A stretch of DNA of 41,732 nucleotides from Candidatus Aminicenantota bacterium (GTDB lineage: Bacteria > Acidobacteriota > Aminicenantia > Aminicenantales > Aminicenantaceae). A model generated the notes under the pieces. That model had not been told where the DNA came from and ran no database searches. It saw only the letters and a program-made list of their open reading frames with translations. The translations under genes were made by a program, and so were the position numbers. Of this stretch, positions 16,020 through 25,000 are shown piece by piece. The stretch is taken from assembly GCA_014727835.1 (NCBI GenBank), contig WJMT01000081.1, positions 1 to 41,732 of the forward strand, given 5' to 3'. Position 1 is the stretch's first letter. Every line of letters begins with the position of its first letter.

Positions 16020-16934
16020 ATGACATTCCGAAAGATCTGTTCTCACCTTCTCGTTTTGTGTGTTTTGTGCTTCATTTCCAAGCCATCAGGGCTCTGCAGG
16101 GAGCATACAAAAGCCGTCAAAAAGATCAATATTATCACTTCTGTTTATCCGTTAAAGGAATTCGCACAGGCCGTGTTTGGCAAAAAAGCTGAGGTGAAGA
16201 TGCTCATCCCGCCGGGTGCTGAAGTCCATACCTGGAAACCAAAACCGAGTGATATATTGAGATTTTCCAAAGCAGACCTGTTTGTTTATATCGGGGCCTC
16301 TATGGAGCCGTGGTTAGACGACATCATTGAAAGCACGGGCCGTAGAGATTTGATATTGATTGAGGCAGTCAAAGGTTTTCATCTCATAAAAGAACAGCAG
16401 AATCGCTTTGATCCTCATGTCTGGCTGGAGTTTGAATATGATCAACAGATCGTGGACAAGATCATACAAACCGCTTCTTCCATGCAACCCGAAAATAAAA
16501 TGTATTTTGAGCAGAATGGGAAGGAATACAAAAATAAGCTGAAAGATCTGGATGAACTTTACCAAAACACTCTGACTTGTTGTGAGGTCAGAAGTTTCAT
16601 TATCGGAGGGCATTCTGCTTTTGGATATTTGGCTCGGAGATACAATTTGATACAGATATCCGTTCATGGGCTGAGTCCAGATTCCACCCCTTCTCCCAAA
16701 CACATCAAAGAAATCATTGAAATGGCAAAACAGAATCATATCGACATCATTTATTACCAAGAATATGTGAATGATCAAATAGCACGGATGCTGGCAGATG
16801 AAATCAATGCGCAGACAATGAGGCTGAATCCCGGAGCCAACTTGAGTGAAAATCAAATCAGGTCAAATCTGACTTTTATTGAAGTAATGAAAAAAAATTT
16901 GGAGAATCTCAAATATGGCCTCAGATGCAAATAA
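16020..16934 (+). CDS. znuA: Zinc ABC transporter substrate-binding protein
   Basis: A 304-aa periplasmic binding protein of the cluster A-I (ZnuA/AdcA) family that captures Zn(II) for the ZnuBC permease. A signal peptide occupies roughly residues 1-26 (hydrophobic LLVLCVLCFIS). Metal-ligand histidines are H70 in PGAEVHTWKP, H133 in FDPHVWLE and H198 in GGHSAFGYLARRY; a histidine at the third position favours zinc over manganese. The His-rich loop between the first two ligands, common in ZnuA, is almost absent (HLIKEQQNRF). The start is ATG 16020; a GTG one codon earlier is in frame. The 3' end overlaps znuC by 20 bp, so the two are coupled. Confidence 0.9.
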   Translation: MTFRKICSHLLVLCVLCFISKPSGLCREHTKAVKKINIITSVYPLKEFAQAVFGKKAEVKMLIPPGAEVHTWKPKPSDILRFSKADLFVYIGASMEPWLDDIIESTGRRDLILIEAVKGFHLIKEQQNRFDPHVWLEFEYDQQIVDKIIQTASSMQPENKMYFEQNGKEYKNKLKDLDELYQNTLTCCEVRSFIIGGHSAFGYLARRYNLIQISVHGLSPDSTPSPKHIKEIIEMAKQNHIDIIYYQEYVNDQIARMLADEINAQTMRLNPGANLSENQIRSNLTFIEVMKKNLENLKYGLRCK

Positions 16935-17679
16935 AAACAATCTGATCAAAATAGAGAATGTTTGTTATGATTACGGATACAGAAACGTAATAGAGAACAT
17001 ATCTTTTCAGATCAATTCCGGAGATTTTTTGGCTGTTCTTGGCCCTAATGGTTCAGGGAAAACGACTTTGATCAAAATCATTCTGGGATTGTTAAAGCCG
17101 AAAAAAGGACAGATTCGAATGTGGGGAAAACCGGTCCAAGATTTTAAAAATTGGCAAAAAATCGGTTATGTTCCCCAGAAAGCCACTCATTTCGATCCTT
17201 TTTTTCCTGCATCAGTCAAAGAAGTGGTTGCCATGGGATGTTTGTCGCGAAGAAAATTCTTTTCCTATGATAAGCTCAAAGAATCACAGTCCATCGACAG
17301 AGCTCTGGAACACGTGGGGATGAAAGACTTCAAATCAGACCGGATCGGCCGGCTTTCAGGGGGCCAGCAGCAGAGAGTGTTTATAGCCAGAGCTATCGTC
17401 AATATGCCGGAAATCTTATTCCTTGACGAGCCCACAACAGGTGTGGATACAGAAATGCACGATCAGTTTTATGATATGCTGGGAACTCTAAACCAGAGAG
17501 AGAACATGACTATTGTGCTTGTGACCCATGAGGTCGGAATCATCAACAAACACGTCAAACAGGTGGCTTGTCTGAATAAATCCTTAGTGTATCACGGGAC
17601 TCATACTGAATTCTGCAAATCTGATGAGTTCAGGAAAATGCTGGAAGGCGGTCATCATTTGGTTTCCCACCGGCATTGA
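16915..17679 (+). CDS. znuC: Zinc ABC transporter ATP-binding protein
   Basis: A 254-aa ABC ATPase that energises zinc import. Walker A is GPNGSGKTT (about 45-53), the Q-loop lies in VPQKATHF, the signature is LSGGQQQR and Walker B is ILFLDEPTTGVD, followed by the switch histidine in VTHEVG. The ATG at 16915 lies inside the end of znuA with GGAGA about 9 nt upstream. The permease gene begins 77 bp after the stop. The order A-C-B on one strand is a standard import operon. All catalytic motifs are intact. Confidence 0.93.
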   Translation: MASDANKNNLIKIENVCYDYGYRNVIENISFQINSGDFLAVLGPNGSGKTTLIKIILGLLKPKKGQIRMWGKPVQDFKNWQKIGYVPQKATHFDPFFPASVKEVVAMGCLSRRKFFSYDKLKESQSIDRALEHVGMKDFKSDRIGRLSGGQQQRVFIARAIVNMPEILFLDEPTTGVDTEMHDQFYDMLGTLNQRENMTIVLVTHEVGIINKHVKQVACLNKSLVYHGTHTEFCKSDEFRKMLEGGHHLVSHRH

Positions 17680-17756
17680 TTTGGGTTCAGATGATTAGCC
17701 AGTGAAAATGGGCGAGCAGAAAGAAAACTTTAAATAAAAAAAAACGATTGATTCAG

Positions 17757-18560
17757 ATGTTTGAGCTATTGAGTTACAACTTTTTGCAGAGAGCACTGAT
17801 AGCAGGCTCTTTTATTGCAGTGGCTTGTGCTCTTTTGGGAATCTTTTTGATCTTGAGAAGAGACGCCATGATAGGACATGGCCTGGCTCACATAACCTTT
17901 GCCGGAGTCGCTATTGGCTTATTACTCCATATGATGCCTTTGCTGGCCGCATTTATAGTCGCTGTCTTGACTGCTCTGGGCATTTTAAAGCTCAAAGAAA
18001 AAGCCGGTTTGTATGGGGATACAGCTATCGCCATCTTTAGCAGCACAGGTTTTGCCGTGGGAGTGATTATCATTAGTCTCTCCCAACAGTTCAACGTGAA
18101 TCTTTTCAGCTATTTGTTTGGAGATATCCTGGCGATTGGAAAATTAGAAGTGTGGATGTCCCTCACTGTGGCTGCCGCGATTATGGCTGCAGTTACTGTT
18201 TACTATCCCAAGTTTATGTACATCACATTTGACCAAGAATCCGCCAAAGTTTCCGGTCTCAAAGTGGATAGATTTGAGATCTCTATCACGGTATTAACAG
18301 CAATAACAGTGGTGTTAGGCATGAAAATCGTCGGAATATTGCTGGTTTCTGCTCTGCTGGTGATTCCCGCAGCCAGCAGTCTTCAATTGGCAAAGAATTT
18401 CAAACAGGCGCTGATTTGGTCTGCATTGATTTCTGTATTATCTGTGAACTTGGGTGTTTTGACATCCATTTTGTTTGATTTGCCTGCTTCCGGGACCATT
18501 GTGGTGATTTCATTTTTGATTTTTTTATTGCTGCTTTCAATAAAAAGAATCAAATCCTGA
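17757..18560 (+). CDS. znuB: Zinc ABC transporter permease
   Basis: A 267-aa inner membrane permease of the ABC-3 family with about eight transmembrane helices. The family signatures are visible: RRDAMIGHGLAHITFAGVAIG near the N-terminus (coupling region), LFGDILAI in the middle and MKIVGILLVSALLVIPAA in the second half. The ATG at 17757 is used; an in-frame TTG nine bases earlier has no better ribosome binding site. The 77-bp gap after znuC holds no recognisable element. The gene ends 5 bp from a convergent macro-domain gene. Confidence 0.92.
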   Translation: MFELLSYNFLQRALIAGSFIAVACALLGIFLILRRDAMIGHGLAHITFAGVAIGLLLHMMPLLAAFIVAVLTALGILKLKEKAGLYGDTAIAIFSSTGFAVGVIIISLSQQFNVNLFSYLFGDILAIGKLEVWMSLTVAAAIMAAVTVYYPKFMYITFDQESAKVSGLKVDRFEISITVLTAITVVLGMKIVGILLVSALLVIPAASSLQLAKNFKQALIWSALISVLSVNLGVLTSILFDLPASGTIVVISFLIFLLLLSIKRIKS

Positions 18561-18565
18561 TGAAT

Positions 18566-19105
18566 CTAGCCGGAAGGCTGTTCCATGTTTTCAAGAGTTT
18601 TTTCAAAAACAGAAAAGGCTTTTTCTCCATACAAACAAAGGATGATTTCTTTAGGATATGAGTGTGAGCCTAGAAATTCGAGACAAGTCTTGATCATGAT
18701 CTCACTGCAACGTTTTATTGGAAATCTGAAAATTCCAGTGCTTATAGCCGGGAAAGCAATGGTTTTTATTTTTTTCTTTTCAGCCAGTTCCAGACTATTT
18801 GAAGTTGCTCTTTTTAATTTATCCGATTCTTGCCCTTCACCGTATACCGGTCCTGCAGCATGAATGACGTACGTTGCTTTCAGTTTGCCTGCTCCGGTAA
18901 TGACAGCTTCACCCACTTCTATAGGGCCGATGGAATTGCATTCTTCCTGAATGGAAGGACCTCCAAAACTCCGGATGGCGCCTGCAACTCCTCCTCCTAA
19001 AATCAATGATTTATTGGCAGCATTGACAATCGCCTCTGCATCCACTAAAGCGATGTTTCCTTGGATCAATTTAAGGGTTTTGTTGCCGAGTGTCTTCACT
19101 CTCAT
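18566..19105 (-). CDS. Macro domain protein (ADP-ribose / O-acetyl-ADP-ribose hydrolase type)
   Basis: A 179-aa single macro domain of the MacroD/YmdB type, which binds ADP-ribose and often removes it from proteins or deacetylates O-acetyl-ADP-ribose. Motifs: GNIALVDAEAIVNAANKSLILGGGVAGAI (substrate loop with the catalytic region N-A-A-N and G-G-G-V), VIHAAGPVYG, and the phosphate loop FPAISTGIFRFP. The start at 19105 (MRVKTL) has GGGGAG 6 nt upstream; the ATG two codons earlier has the same box immediately adjacent, too close to work well. It lies 59 bp downstream of the M16 pair on the same strand and may be cotranscribed, though no functional link is apparent. Confidence 0.88.
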   Translation of the reverse strand: MRVKTLGNKTLKLIQGNIALVDAEAIVNAANKSLILGGGVAGAIRSFGGPSIQEECNSIGPIEVGEAVITGAGKLKATYVIHAAGPVYGEGQESDKLKRATSNSLELAEKKKIKTIAFPAISTGIFRFPIKRCSEIMIKTCLEFLGSHSYPKEIILCLYGEKAFSVFEKTLENMEQPSG

Positions 19106-19164
19106 TCCCATCTCCCCATAAACACATTTTCGTTTTTGTCTTTGATCTATTATATCAAATTATT

Positions 19165-20646
19165 TCACAATAACGAATTGTTTTCTCTCTTGTTCTTTAA
19201 TTTGTACTGGAAGACTCCTTCTTGGTCAAAAATTTCCACTTCGTCAAGTGCCGTGATGTGTTCTAAGACCAAATCTTTGTCTCCCACGATCACCACCACA
19301 GGATTGAGAAAGGAAACTTTTCTGAGCGATTCAAAAACGGTTCTTGAATTGACATACATGATATTTTCGAAGTAATTTTCTCCATAGATCCCTTGCTTAT
19401 CCAAAGCCAGCATTTCAGAAACTTTCAATGAAAATTCATTGTGCCCTGATATCTGAATAGGAAAATGTCCTATCAAATAAGACTTGGCCTGTTCGATTTC
19501 ATGATTGGGAATTTGATTTTGGGAGAGGCTTCTCATTTCTCTCAATATTTCTGAAACAGAAGGAACCAAATATTCAGGCTTCACTTTGGCTTTCACATAA
19601 AATACACTGCAGTCTTGAAAGTGCTCCAGATGACTGTAGGCCCAATAAGCATATCCTCTGGTTTCTCTGAGATTCATAAACAGCCTGCTGACATGCGAAC
19701 CCCCAAGGATTTGATTGAATACTAGGTAGGAGAAATGATCATGCAGGTCGCTTCTAGGAAGGACATTTCCCACAAAAATAGTGGCTTGTTCCGCGCCCGC
19801 AACATCGGAAAAACAAATTTTTGGTTTTGTTTTGGGAGTCGGGGGATTGAAATGATATGTCTCAAGGTCTCTTTTTTCCCATTGATTCAAATTCTGATTT
19901 GTGATTCGGACAGCTGTAGGGAGATCAATGTCTCCGATGAACAGCAGTTTGGAGTTATTTGGTCTGTAAAACTTATCAAAAAAAGTCACCAGGTCTTTTC
20001 TGTTCAAATCTTTGATCACACTGCTGTTGAAGATGTATTTTTTATAAGGGTGATTCTCAAAAATGATTTGAAACAGAAGTTTTTTGCCCAAAAGTTCAGG
20101 ATTGGTGTTCCTCACAATTTTATAATACATATCTCTTTTAACATTATTGATTTCATTTTTTGAAAAATCTGGCTGAATCAATAGATTTGAAAGCAGTTGG
20201 ACCGCATCGTTAAGGTATTCTTTGAGATATGTAATTGTGAATAAGGAATAATCGGGAAAAACCTTGACAGAAAAATCACCACCGATGTAATCGATCTGCT
20301 CCTCCACCTGAGAAGCAGAAAGACCCATTCCACCTTTAAACAGCATGTTAGAGGTGAAGCTCGCTAATCCCGGAAGGTCATCAGGTGATAGACTCTCTCC
20401 TGTCATCACAATCAAATGCATATCAATAAAGGATTGTTGAGATCTTTTGACGACTGAAATTTGCAAACCGCTGGAGAGCACAGAGGTCTTGATTTTCGGG
20501 AAATCAAAATCAGCAAGAGGAAAGGGGAGAGGAGGAGATTTTCTGAATTTTTCCTGGGCAAAACCAAAAAGCACAGTGGTGAAAAAAAAGATAAGTCCCA
20601 GAAAGATCATAGGAGTGGCATGAAATCTTTTCATTCTTTTTGTCAT
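19165..20646 (-). CDS. M16-family peptidase-like protein without zinc motif (second of pair)
   Basis: A 493-aa secreted protein. A basic N-terminus and hydrophobic segment (about residues 10-30, ending FGFAQ) form a signal peptide. The rest is a two-lobed M16B fold (insulinase/PqqL/mitochondrial processing peptidase type). The canonical HxxEH zinc site is absent: the matching stretch reads GLASFTSNMLFKGG. Non-catalytic M16B subunits of this kind normally pair with a catalytic partner. It is preceded, with a 4-bp ATGA overlap, by another M16 gene, as expected for a heterodimer, but that partner is also altered. Likely periplasmic; substrate unknown. Confidence 0.88.
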   Translation of the reverse strand: MTKRMKRFHATPMIFLGLIFFFTTVLFGFAQEKFRKSPPLPFPLADFDFPKIKTSVLSSGLQISVVKRSQQSFIDMHLIVMTGESLSPDDLPGLASFTSNMLFKGGMGLSASQVEEQIDYIGGDFSVKVFPDYSLFTITYLKEYLNDAVQLLSNLLIQPDFSKNEINNVKRDMYYKIVRNTNPELLGKKLLFQIIFENHPYKKYIFNSSVIKDLNRKDLVTFFDKFYRPNNSKLLFIGDIDLPTAVRITNQNLNQWEKRDLETYHFNPPTPKTKPKICFSDVAGAEQATIFVGNVLPRSDLHDHFSYLVFNQILGGSHVSRLFMNLRETRGYAYWAYSHLEHFQDCSVFYVKAKVKPEYLVPSVSEILREMRSLSQNQIPNHEIEQAKSYLIGHFPIQISGHNEFSLKVSEMLALDKQGIYGENYFENIMYVNSRTVFESLRKVSFLNPVVVIVGDKDLVLEHITALDEVEIFDQEGVFQYKLKNKRENNSLL

Positions 20647-21977
20647 TGAGTCCTGATATCGATCAAAACATAATTATCTGTAAAATAACGATTCATTATT
20701 CCCACAATATCCGGGGTACTCACACTCAGAAATCGATCCAGTTCTTTTGCTAGATCGCTCAGATCCCGCCCTGACAAAAAATATCTGGTTAAAAACATCG
20801 CTCTTTTTTCAGTCGAATTGAAATGGCCCATATAATCTGATTTGAACATATTTTTTATTTTTTTGAGCTCTCGGTCTGAAACCAAGGTGGACTTAAGTCG
20901 ATTTATTTCTGAGAACAGGGCTTTTTGGGCAATGTCTTTTGTGGCTTCATTATTGGAGAGGACAAAAAATTTAAATGAAGCCAGATCGATCCTTTGTTCG
21001 ATTCCTCCGTTCAATCTCAAGGCCAGTTTATTTCTAGCTACCAATCTTTGATAAAGACGAGAGCTTTTTCCGAAAAACAACAAATAGTCGATCATGGACA
21101 GAATATAAAAGTCATTAGAATAAGAGGAACCGATCCTGTACCCCAAACGAAATCCCGGAGTTGAAACATCTTTGTTTGTCATGACCTCTACAGATCTGGC
21201 TTGTTTGTATCCCCCCTTAAAAACCGGAGCCGGAGGCCGTTTTTTGGAAGGATTTATGGTTTGGAAATATTTTCTGACTAATCGAAGTGTCTGAGCTTCA
21301 TCAATATCGCCGGTTATACACAGAACAGCATTGTTGGGCTTATAAAAAGTTTCATAAAAATCCCTCACATCATTAAGAGTTATGTTTTTCAAATCGTCTT
21401 CGTTCCCTGTAAGGGGGTGATGATAAGCAAATTCAGGATAAAGCAGTTGGTTAAATTTCAGCAGACTCTCTCTGAACGGGTCCTCGATCTTTTGATTTTT
21501 AACCATCTCCACCAATAAGGTTTTGGTCTCTTCCACATGGGTGTAGTTCAAATTCAAAGATTTCATTCTGTCCGATTCAAGCCAGAGTACCAAAGGAAGC
21601 TGGTTTGAAGGAACAGTCTGGGAAAAAATCGTTCTATCCCAGGAGGTGATCGCATTGAGTTCTCCTCCCACTCGGTGTATATATCGAATGTGCTGCATAG
21701 GACCTATGTTTCTGGAGCCCAAAAACATCAGATTCTCCAAAAGAAGAGCCATTCCGGTTTTTCCATCTTGTTCAAATGCAGAGCCCACTTTATAAGCACA
21801 AACAACAGTGACCAACGGAAGACTGTGATTTTCCGATAGGATCACCGTCAAACCGTTGTTGAGAGAGTAAACCGAAAAAGAAAAAGGAGTCTGAACTTCT
21901 AACTTTTGAATCTGAGAAAAACCTGTCAACGCAAAACAGCCCATCAAACAAAAAATCAATAATATCTTTCTATTCAT
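20643..21977 (-). CDS. M16-family peptidase-like protein with altered zinc motif (first of pair)
   Basis: A 444-aa exported M16B-fold protein with an N-terminal signal peptide (MNRKILLIFCLMGCFALTGFSQ). The region of the zinc motif aligns clearly with active M16 enzymes: the context DGKTGMALLLENLMFLGS and NAITSWDRTIF...ALWLESDRM-like VLWLESDRM is preserved, but HxxEH reads L-L-L-E-N. Both zinc histidines are therefore lost while the catalytic Glu remains. The downstream glutamate helix (VEETKTLLVEMVKNQ) is kept. The start at 21977 lacks a clear ribosome binding site. With the downstream gene also lacking the motif, the pair is predicted to be non-proteolytic, perhaps a peptide-binding or chaperone complex. 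Confidence 0.88.
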   Translation of the reverse strand: MNRKILLIFCLMGCFALTGFSQIQKLEVQTPFSFSVYSLNNGLTVILSENHSLPLVTVVCAYKVGSAFEQDGKTGMALLLENLMFLGSRNIGPMQHIRYIHRVGGELNAITSWDRTIFSQTVPSNQLPLVLWLESDRMKSLNLNYTHVEETKTLLVEMVKNQKIEDPFRESLLKFNQLLYPEFAYHHPLTGNEDDLKNITLNDVRDFYETFYKPNNAVLCITGDIDEAQTLRLVRKYFQTINPSKKRPPAPVFKGGYKQARSVEVMTNKDVSTPGFRLGYRIGSSYSNDFYILSMIDYLLFFGKSSRLYQRLVARNKLALRLNGGIEQRIDLASFKFFVLSNNEATKDIAQKALFSEINRLKSTLVSDRELKKIKNMFKSDYMGHFNSTEKRAMFLTRYFLSGRDLSDLAKELDRFLSVSTPDIVGIMNRYFTDNYVLIDIRTQ

Positions 21978-22101
21978 AACTGATTTCGGTTTGTTCCCAT
22001 TGGTTCAGTTAGATAAATTGTCTTCATCAATTTCAAGCACATTGCTAAGCATAATATAAGTGCAGCCATAAGTTCAAGATAAAAACTTCAGGATCTTTTT
22101 T

Positions 22102-22132
22102 ATTCTGGTCTATTCATCAAAAAATGACGATG
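22102..22132. repeat. Dispersed intergenic repeat, copy 1
   Basis: A 31-bp element with core CTATTCAT, an A6 run and CGATG, upstream of the M16 pair. It matches 41375-41404 with three substitutions and one inserted base, in the same orientation. Function unknown. Confidence 0.5.
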
Positions 22133-22146
22133 CTTTCATTATCAGG

Positions 22147-24555
22147 TTACTTGTCTTTTTGAGCTGCTGAGACGTCTTCTATAATGGGAATAAGCCGGTC
22201 TCTGAATTCTTTACTTAATGTGTTGTCCAACAGTTCTACAGCATAGGCTGTAGAACTCTTGGTGCCGCTCTTGATATTTTGATATGCTTTCATGATATCC
22301 TCATGAGGATAGATGAGGCCAAGGAGTTTGAAAAGGTTGCTTAAAGAGCGAGAGATCTCTTTTTGTTCTGTCTCATCCAGTTCAATGCAGCGGGTGATTA
22401 ACTGAGAATGCCTTTGGAGTTTTTTAAGGACTGTGTTTTTGATAATTTTTGTTTCTAAAATCAAATCAGGCATTTCTGAGCGAATCTTATCAAGTGAATC
22501 AATGAGGTCATCTTCCAGCTCCTCTTCAATGTCATCAAGATTTTTGGTGAGAATATCGGCTGCCTTCTGATTTCCCTCTCTGGACAAAACTTTTATAATT
22601 CCCTTTTTTGTTTGAATATCAACTCCGGGATCCTTGAGATTTTTTTCCAAGTCCGGAACCGCCTTTTTTCCAAATTTGGCTAACGCAGCAATGACATCTT
22701 CCATTACCATGGGACTGTTGAGTTTTTCGATAAGGAGGGGAATAAATTCTTTTTTTCTCAGTTTAGCCGCACTCTCAATGGCATATCTTGATATCTCCGG
22801 TGAATTGTCCTTGACTAATGGGATCAATCGTTTGACCAAAGGAGAATCAGGATTCATAAGGCCGATGGCTTTGGCGATCTCCATTTTTTCTATTTCAGTC
22901 TCTTTGCTCTTTTCAATCACTTTGTCTGTATAGCCTTTCATCAATTCCTGATAAGACTTTAAAGACATCACCTCATCGATGTTGGTCTTCAAATCTTCTT
23001 TTTCCTCTTTGTCTTCTGTGATATATGCCCAGGAACCTCCTTCAGCACCAAACAGGGCATCAAATGAAGAGGCATTGGCTTCTTCTGATTTCTGAGATAT
23101 GATCTTTTCGATCTCAGGAGTGAATTTATCCTGGCGTATCAGATCAAAAACATGCATGGAATAAAGGATCTCGCTCCGGTTCTTGCTTTCCAGAGTATCA
23201 AAAACCAATTTGGTGTAATCCAGATCCAGGGTATCTGAGACAGACTTTTCAGCCCGTTTCCATTTTCTTTGGATATTCTGCTTGATCACATTGATGTAGC
23301 CTTTATTGATTTTCAGGCTGACTACGATCCAAGTCACGATAAAGACAAGAGAGGCGACACTGATAAACCTCATAGGGATTTTAAAATAGATAAAAACAAA
23401 CACCACCACTGCCCCGATTCCTCTGGCAAAACGCTGCAGGAACATATCAATAAACACTTTAGCTCTGTATCTCAGTTCCGGCTCTACTGGAATGTATAAT
23501 ATTTCCCGGATAGACTGGTTGACAGAATAAGAGAGGCTCTTGTCGCTTGCTTTGATAGCGATCGCAAAAAAGATAATGGGAGAGAACAAAATACCAAAAG
23601 ACAGAAAAACAAGAATCAGGGGATAAAAAAGCAAAGTGCCTCGAATACCAAGACGTTTGATCATCCCACCGGTAATGAAAAGCTGAAACAGGAATGCAAA
23701 AACCATGACTCCTGCATTGAACAGGCCGTAAAATGAGGCCAGATTGCTTTCTCCTTCAAAAGTATTTCCTACAATCCCGTTGTACTGAAAATCAATAAGC
23801 ACTGAAACAATAAAGGTGAGAGACACGATCAAAGCCATCAGTGAAAGATATGGACTCTTTCGCACACTGTCCATACAGGACTTAAAGCTGATCGCTGAAG
23901 TCACGCTTTGTTTTCCATCTTTTTTTTTCTGTTCTGAACTCTCATCTGGCAAATCGTCTCTCTGTGCTTTAAATATCAAACTGACCACCAAGAGGCATAG
24001 CCCGAGCATCAAAGAGGAGATCAGCAACAGATAATCATAAAGAAATGTGCCTGCGGAAAACTTGACCAACAGTCCTCCCAGCAATCCTCCCAGGATTCCT
24101 CCGCTTCCTACAAATCCTATGATTTTTTTGATTTCTCTTGGATTGAACACCTCATTGGCCACCAGCCAGAAGTGAGTCATGAGAACAGAAATCAAGATAT
24201 TAACCCAGACCCAATAGAGCAGGGGAAACCATTTCATTCTTGTAAGAAAAACAAGATACAAAACAATATTAGTTATAGAGAAAAAAGCCAGAGAGAAGAG
24301 GATCAATTTTTTTTTGGGTATTTTAGCCTGGAATTTAGCATGAAGAACCACCACCATTCCTGCAATCAATGCGGTCAAAAGATATGCATAGGGAAGGCTG
24401 TTCTTTCCTAATTTGTGAAGAAAGTTTGCATTCCGGAAAGTCTTCATAATGGTGAATGGAGAAGTGATCAAGAAGAAATACAGAAAAAAATAGACGGATA
24501 ATATTTTTTTTTCAGGTTCTACATTTATGAATCTGGCTATGAATCCCTTCAGCAT
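22147..24555 (-). CDS. Npt-type (ATP/ADP translocase-like) transporter fused to HEAT-like domain
   Basis: An 802-aa protein. Residues about 15-415 form about 12 transmembrane helices with the pattern of the COG3202 nucleotide transporter/MFS family (KTFRNANFLHKLG, LPYAYLLTALIAG, THFWLVANEVFNPREIKKIIGFVGSGGILGGLLGG). Residues about 430-800 are cytosolic and include HEAT-like repeats (SPLVKRLIPLVKDNSPEISRYAIESAAKLRKKEFIPLLIEKL). Such fusions occur in free-living bacteria and are not themselves evidence of energy parasitism; their substrate is unknown. The start at 24555 (MLKGFIARF) was preferred over a TTG seven codons earlier. It lies 36 bp after the STAS gene on the same strand. Confidence 0.82.
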   Translation of the reverse strand: MLKGFIARFINVEPEKKILSVYFFLYFFLITSPFTIMKTFRNANFLHKLGKNSLPYAYLLTALIAGMVVVLHAKFQAKIPKKKLILFSLAFFSITNIVLYLVFLTRMKWFPLLYWVWVNILISVLMTHFWLVANEVFNPREIKKIIGFVGSGGILGGLLGGLLVKFSAGTFLYDYLLLISSLMLGLCLLVVSLIFKAQRDDLPDESSEQKKKDGKQSVTSAISFKSCMDSVRKSPYLSLMALIVSLTFIVSVLIDFQYNGIVGNTFEGESNLASFYGLFNAGVMVFAFLFQLFITGGMIKRLGIRGTLLFYPLILVFLSFGILFSPIIFFAIAIKASDKSLSYSVNQSIREILYIPVEPELRYRAKVFIDMFLQRFARGIGAVVVFVFIYFKIPMRFISVASLVFIVTWIVVSLKINKGYINVIKQNIQRKWKRAEKSVSDTLDLDYTKLVFDTLESKNRSEILYSMHVFDLIRQDKFTPEIEKIISQKSEEANASSFDALFGAEGGSWAYITEDKEEKEDLKTNIDEVMSLKSYQELMKGYTDKVIEKSKETEIEKMEIAKAIGLMNPDSPLVKRLIPLVKDNSPEISRYAIESAAKLRKKEFIPLLIEKLNSPMVMEDVIAALAKFGKKAVPDLEKNLKDPGVDIQTKKGIIKVLSREGNQKAADILTKNLDDIEEELEDDLIDSLDKIRSEMPDLILETKIIKNTVLKKLQRHSQLITRCIELDETEQKEISRSLSNLFKLLGLIYPHEDIMKAYQNIKSGTKSSTAYAVELLDNTLSKEFRDRLIPIIEDVSAAQKDK

Positions 24556-24591
24556 ATTCTCACTCGTGAATATCAATTCAAAAGAATAAAA

Positions 24592-24939
24592 TCATTCCTT
24601 TGAAAAGCTTTCTAATGCTTTTTGTTCGTCATTAAATATTTCAAAAACTTTTGATAACATGGTGACCTGAAACACCAGAAAGAGCTTTTTGGATATATTA
24701 GTGAGCTTTAAGCTTCCCCCGACATTTTGAGTGGAGATGTAACTCGCTAGGATCTCTCCCACTCCAAAGCTGTCAATGAATTCCACCTTATCCAGGTTTA
24801 AGAGGAAATATTTTTTGTTTTTTTCAAGCTGGTCCTTGACGACTTGATGAAGAGTGCTATCAGATGACTCAGATCTTCTGATCTCTCCCTCAATATCAAG
24901 AATTGTGATATTTTGTTTTTCTCGAAGATCAATTTCCAT
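24592..24939 (-). CDS. STAS-domain anti-sigma factor antagonist
   Basis: A 115-aa single STAS domain like SpoIIAA/RsbV. These proteins bind an anti-sigma kinase when unphosphorylated and so release its target. The phosphoacceptor motif is I-D-S-F-G (55-59). S57 is the candidate; the next residue, usually Ser or Thr, is Phe. The ATG at 24939 gives the family's normal length; a GTG ten codons upstream lacks support. An RsbW-like kinase gene lies upstream on the same strand, separated by sat and cysC, so the two switch partners bracket the sulfate-activation genes. It may also act on the membrane protein encoded just downstream. Confidence 0.85.
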   Translation of the reverse strand: MEIDLREKQNITILDIEGEIRRSESSDSTLHQVVKDQLEKNKKYFLLNLDKVEFIDSFGVGEILASYISTQNVGGSLKLTNISKKLFLVFQVTMLSKVFEIFNDEQKALESFSKE

Positions 24940-25000
24940 TTTCTTTATCTCTGCTTTTATCAAAACCACAAAAATAAGTCAATCTTTTAACTGTTAAATT

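Noticed and set aside
22147-24555. Nucleotide-transporter homology as evidence of an intracellular energy parasite
   Set aside because: Such fusions occur in free-living bacteria, and the window encodes complete biosynthetic operons with no sign of genome decay.
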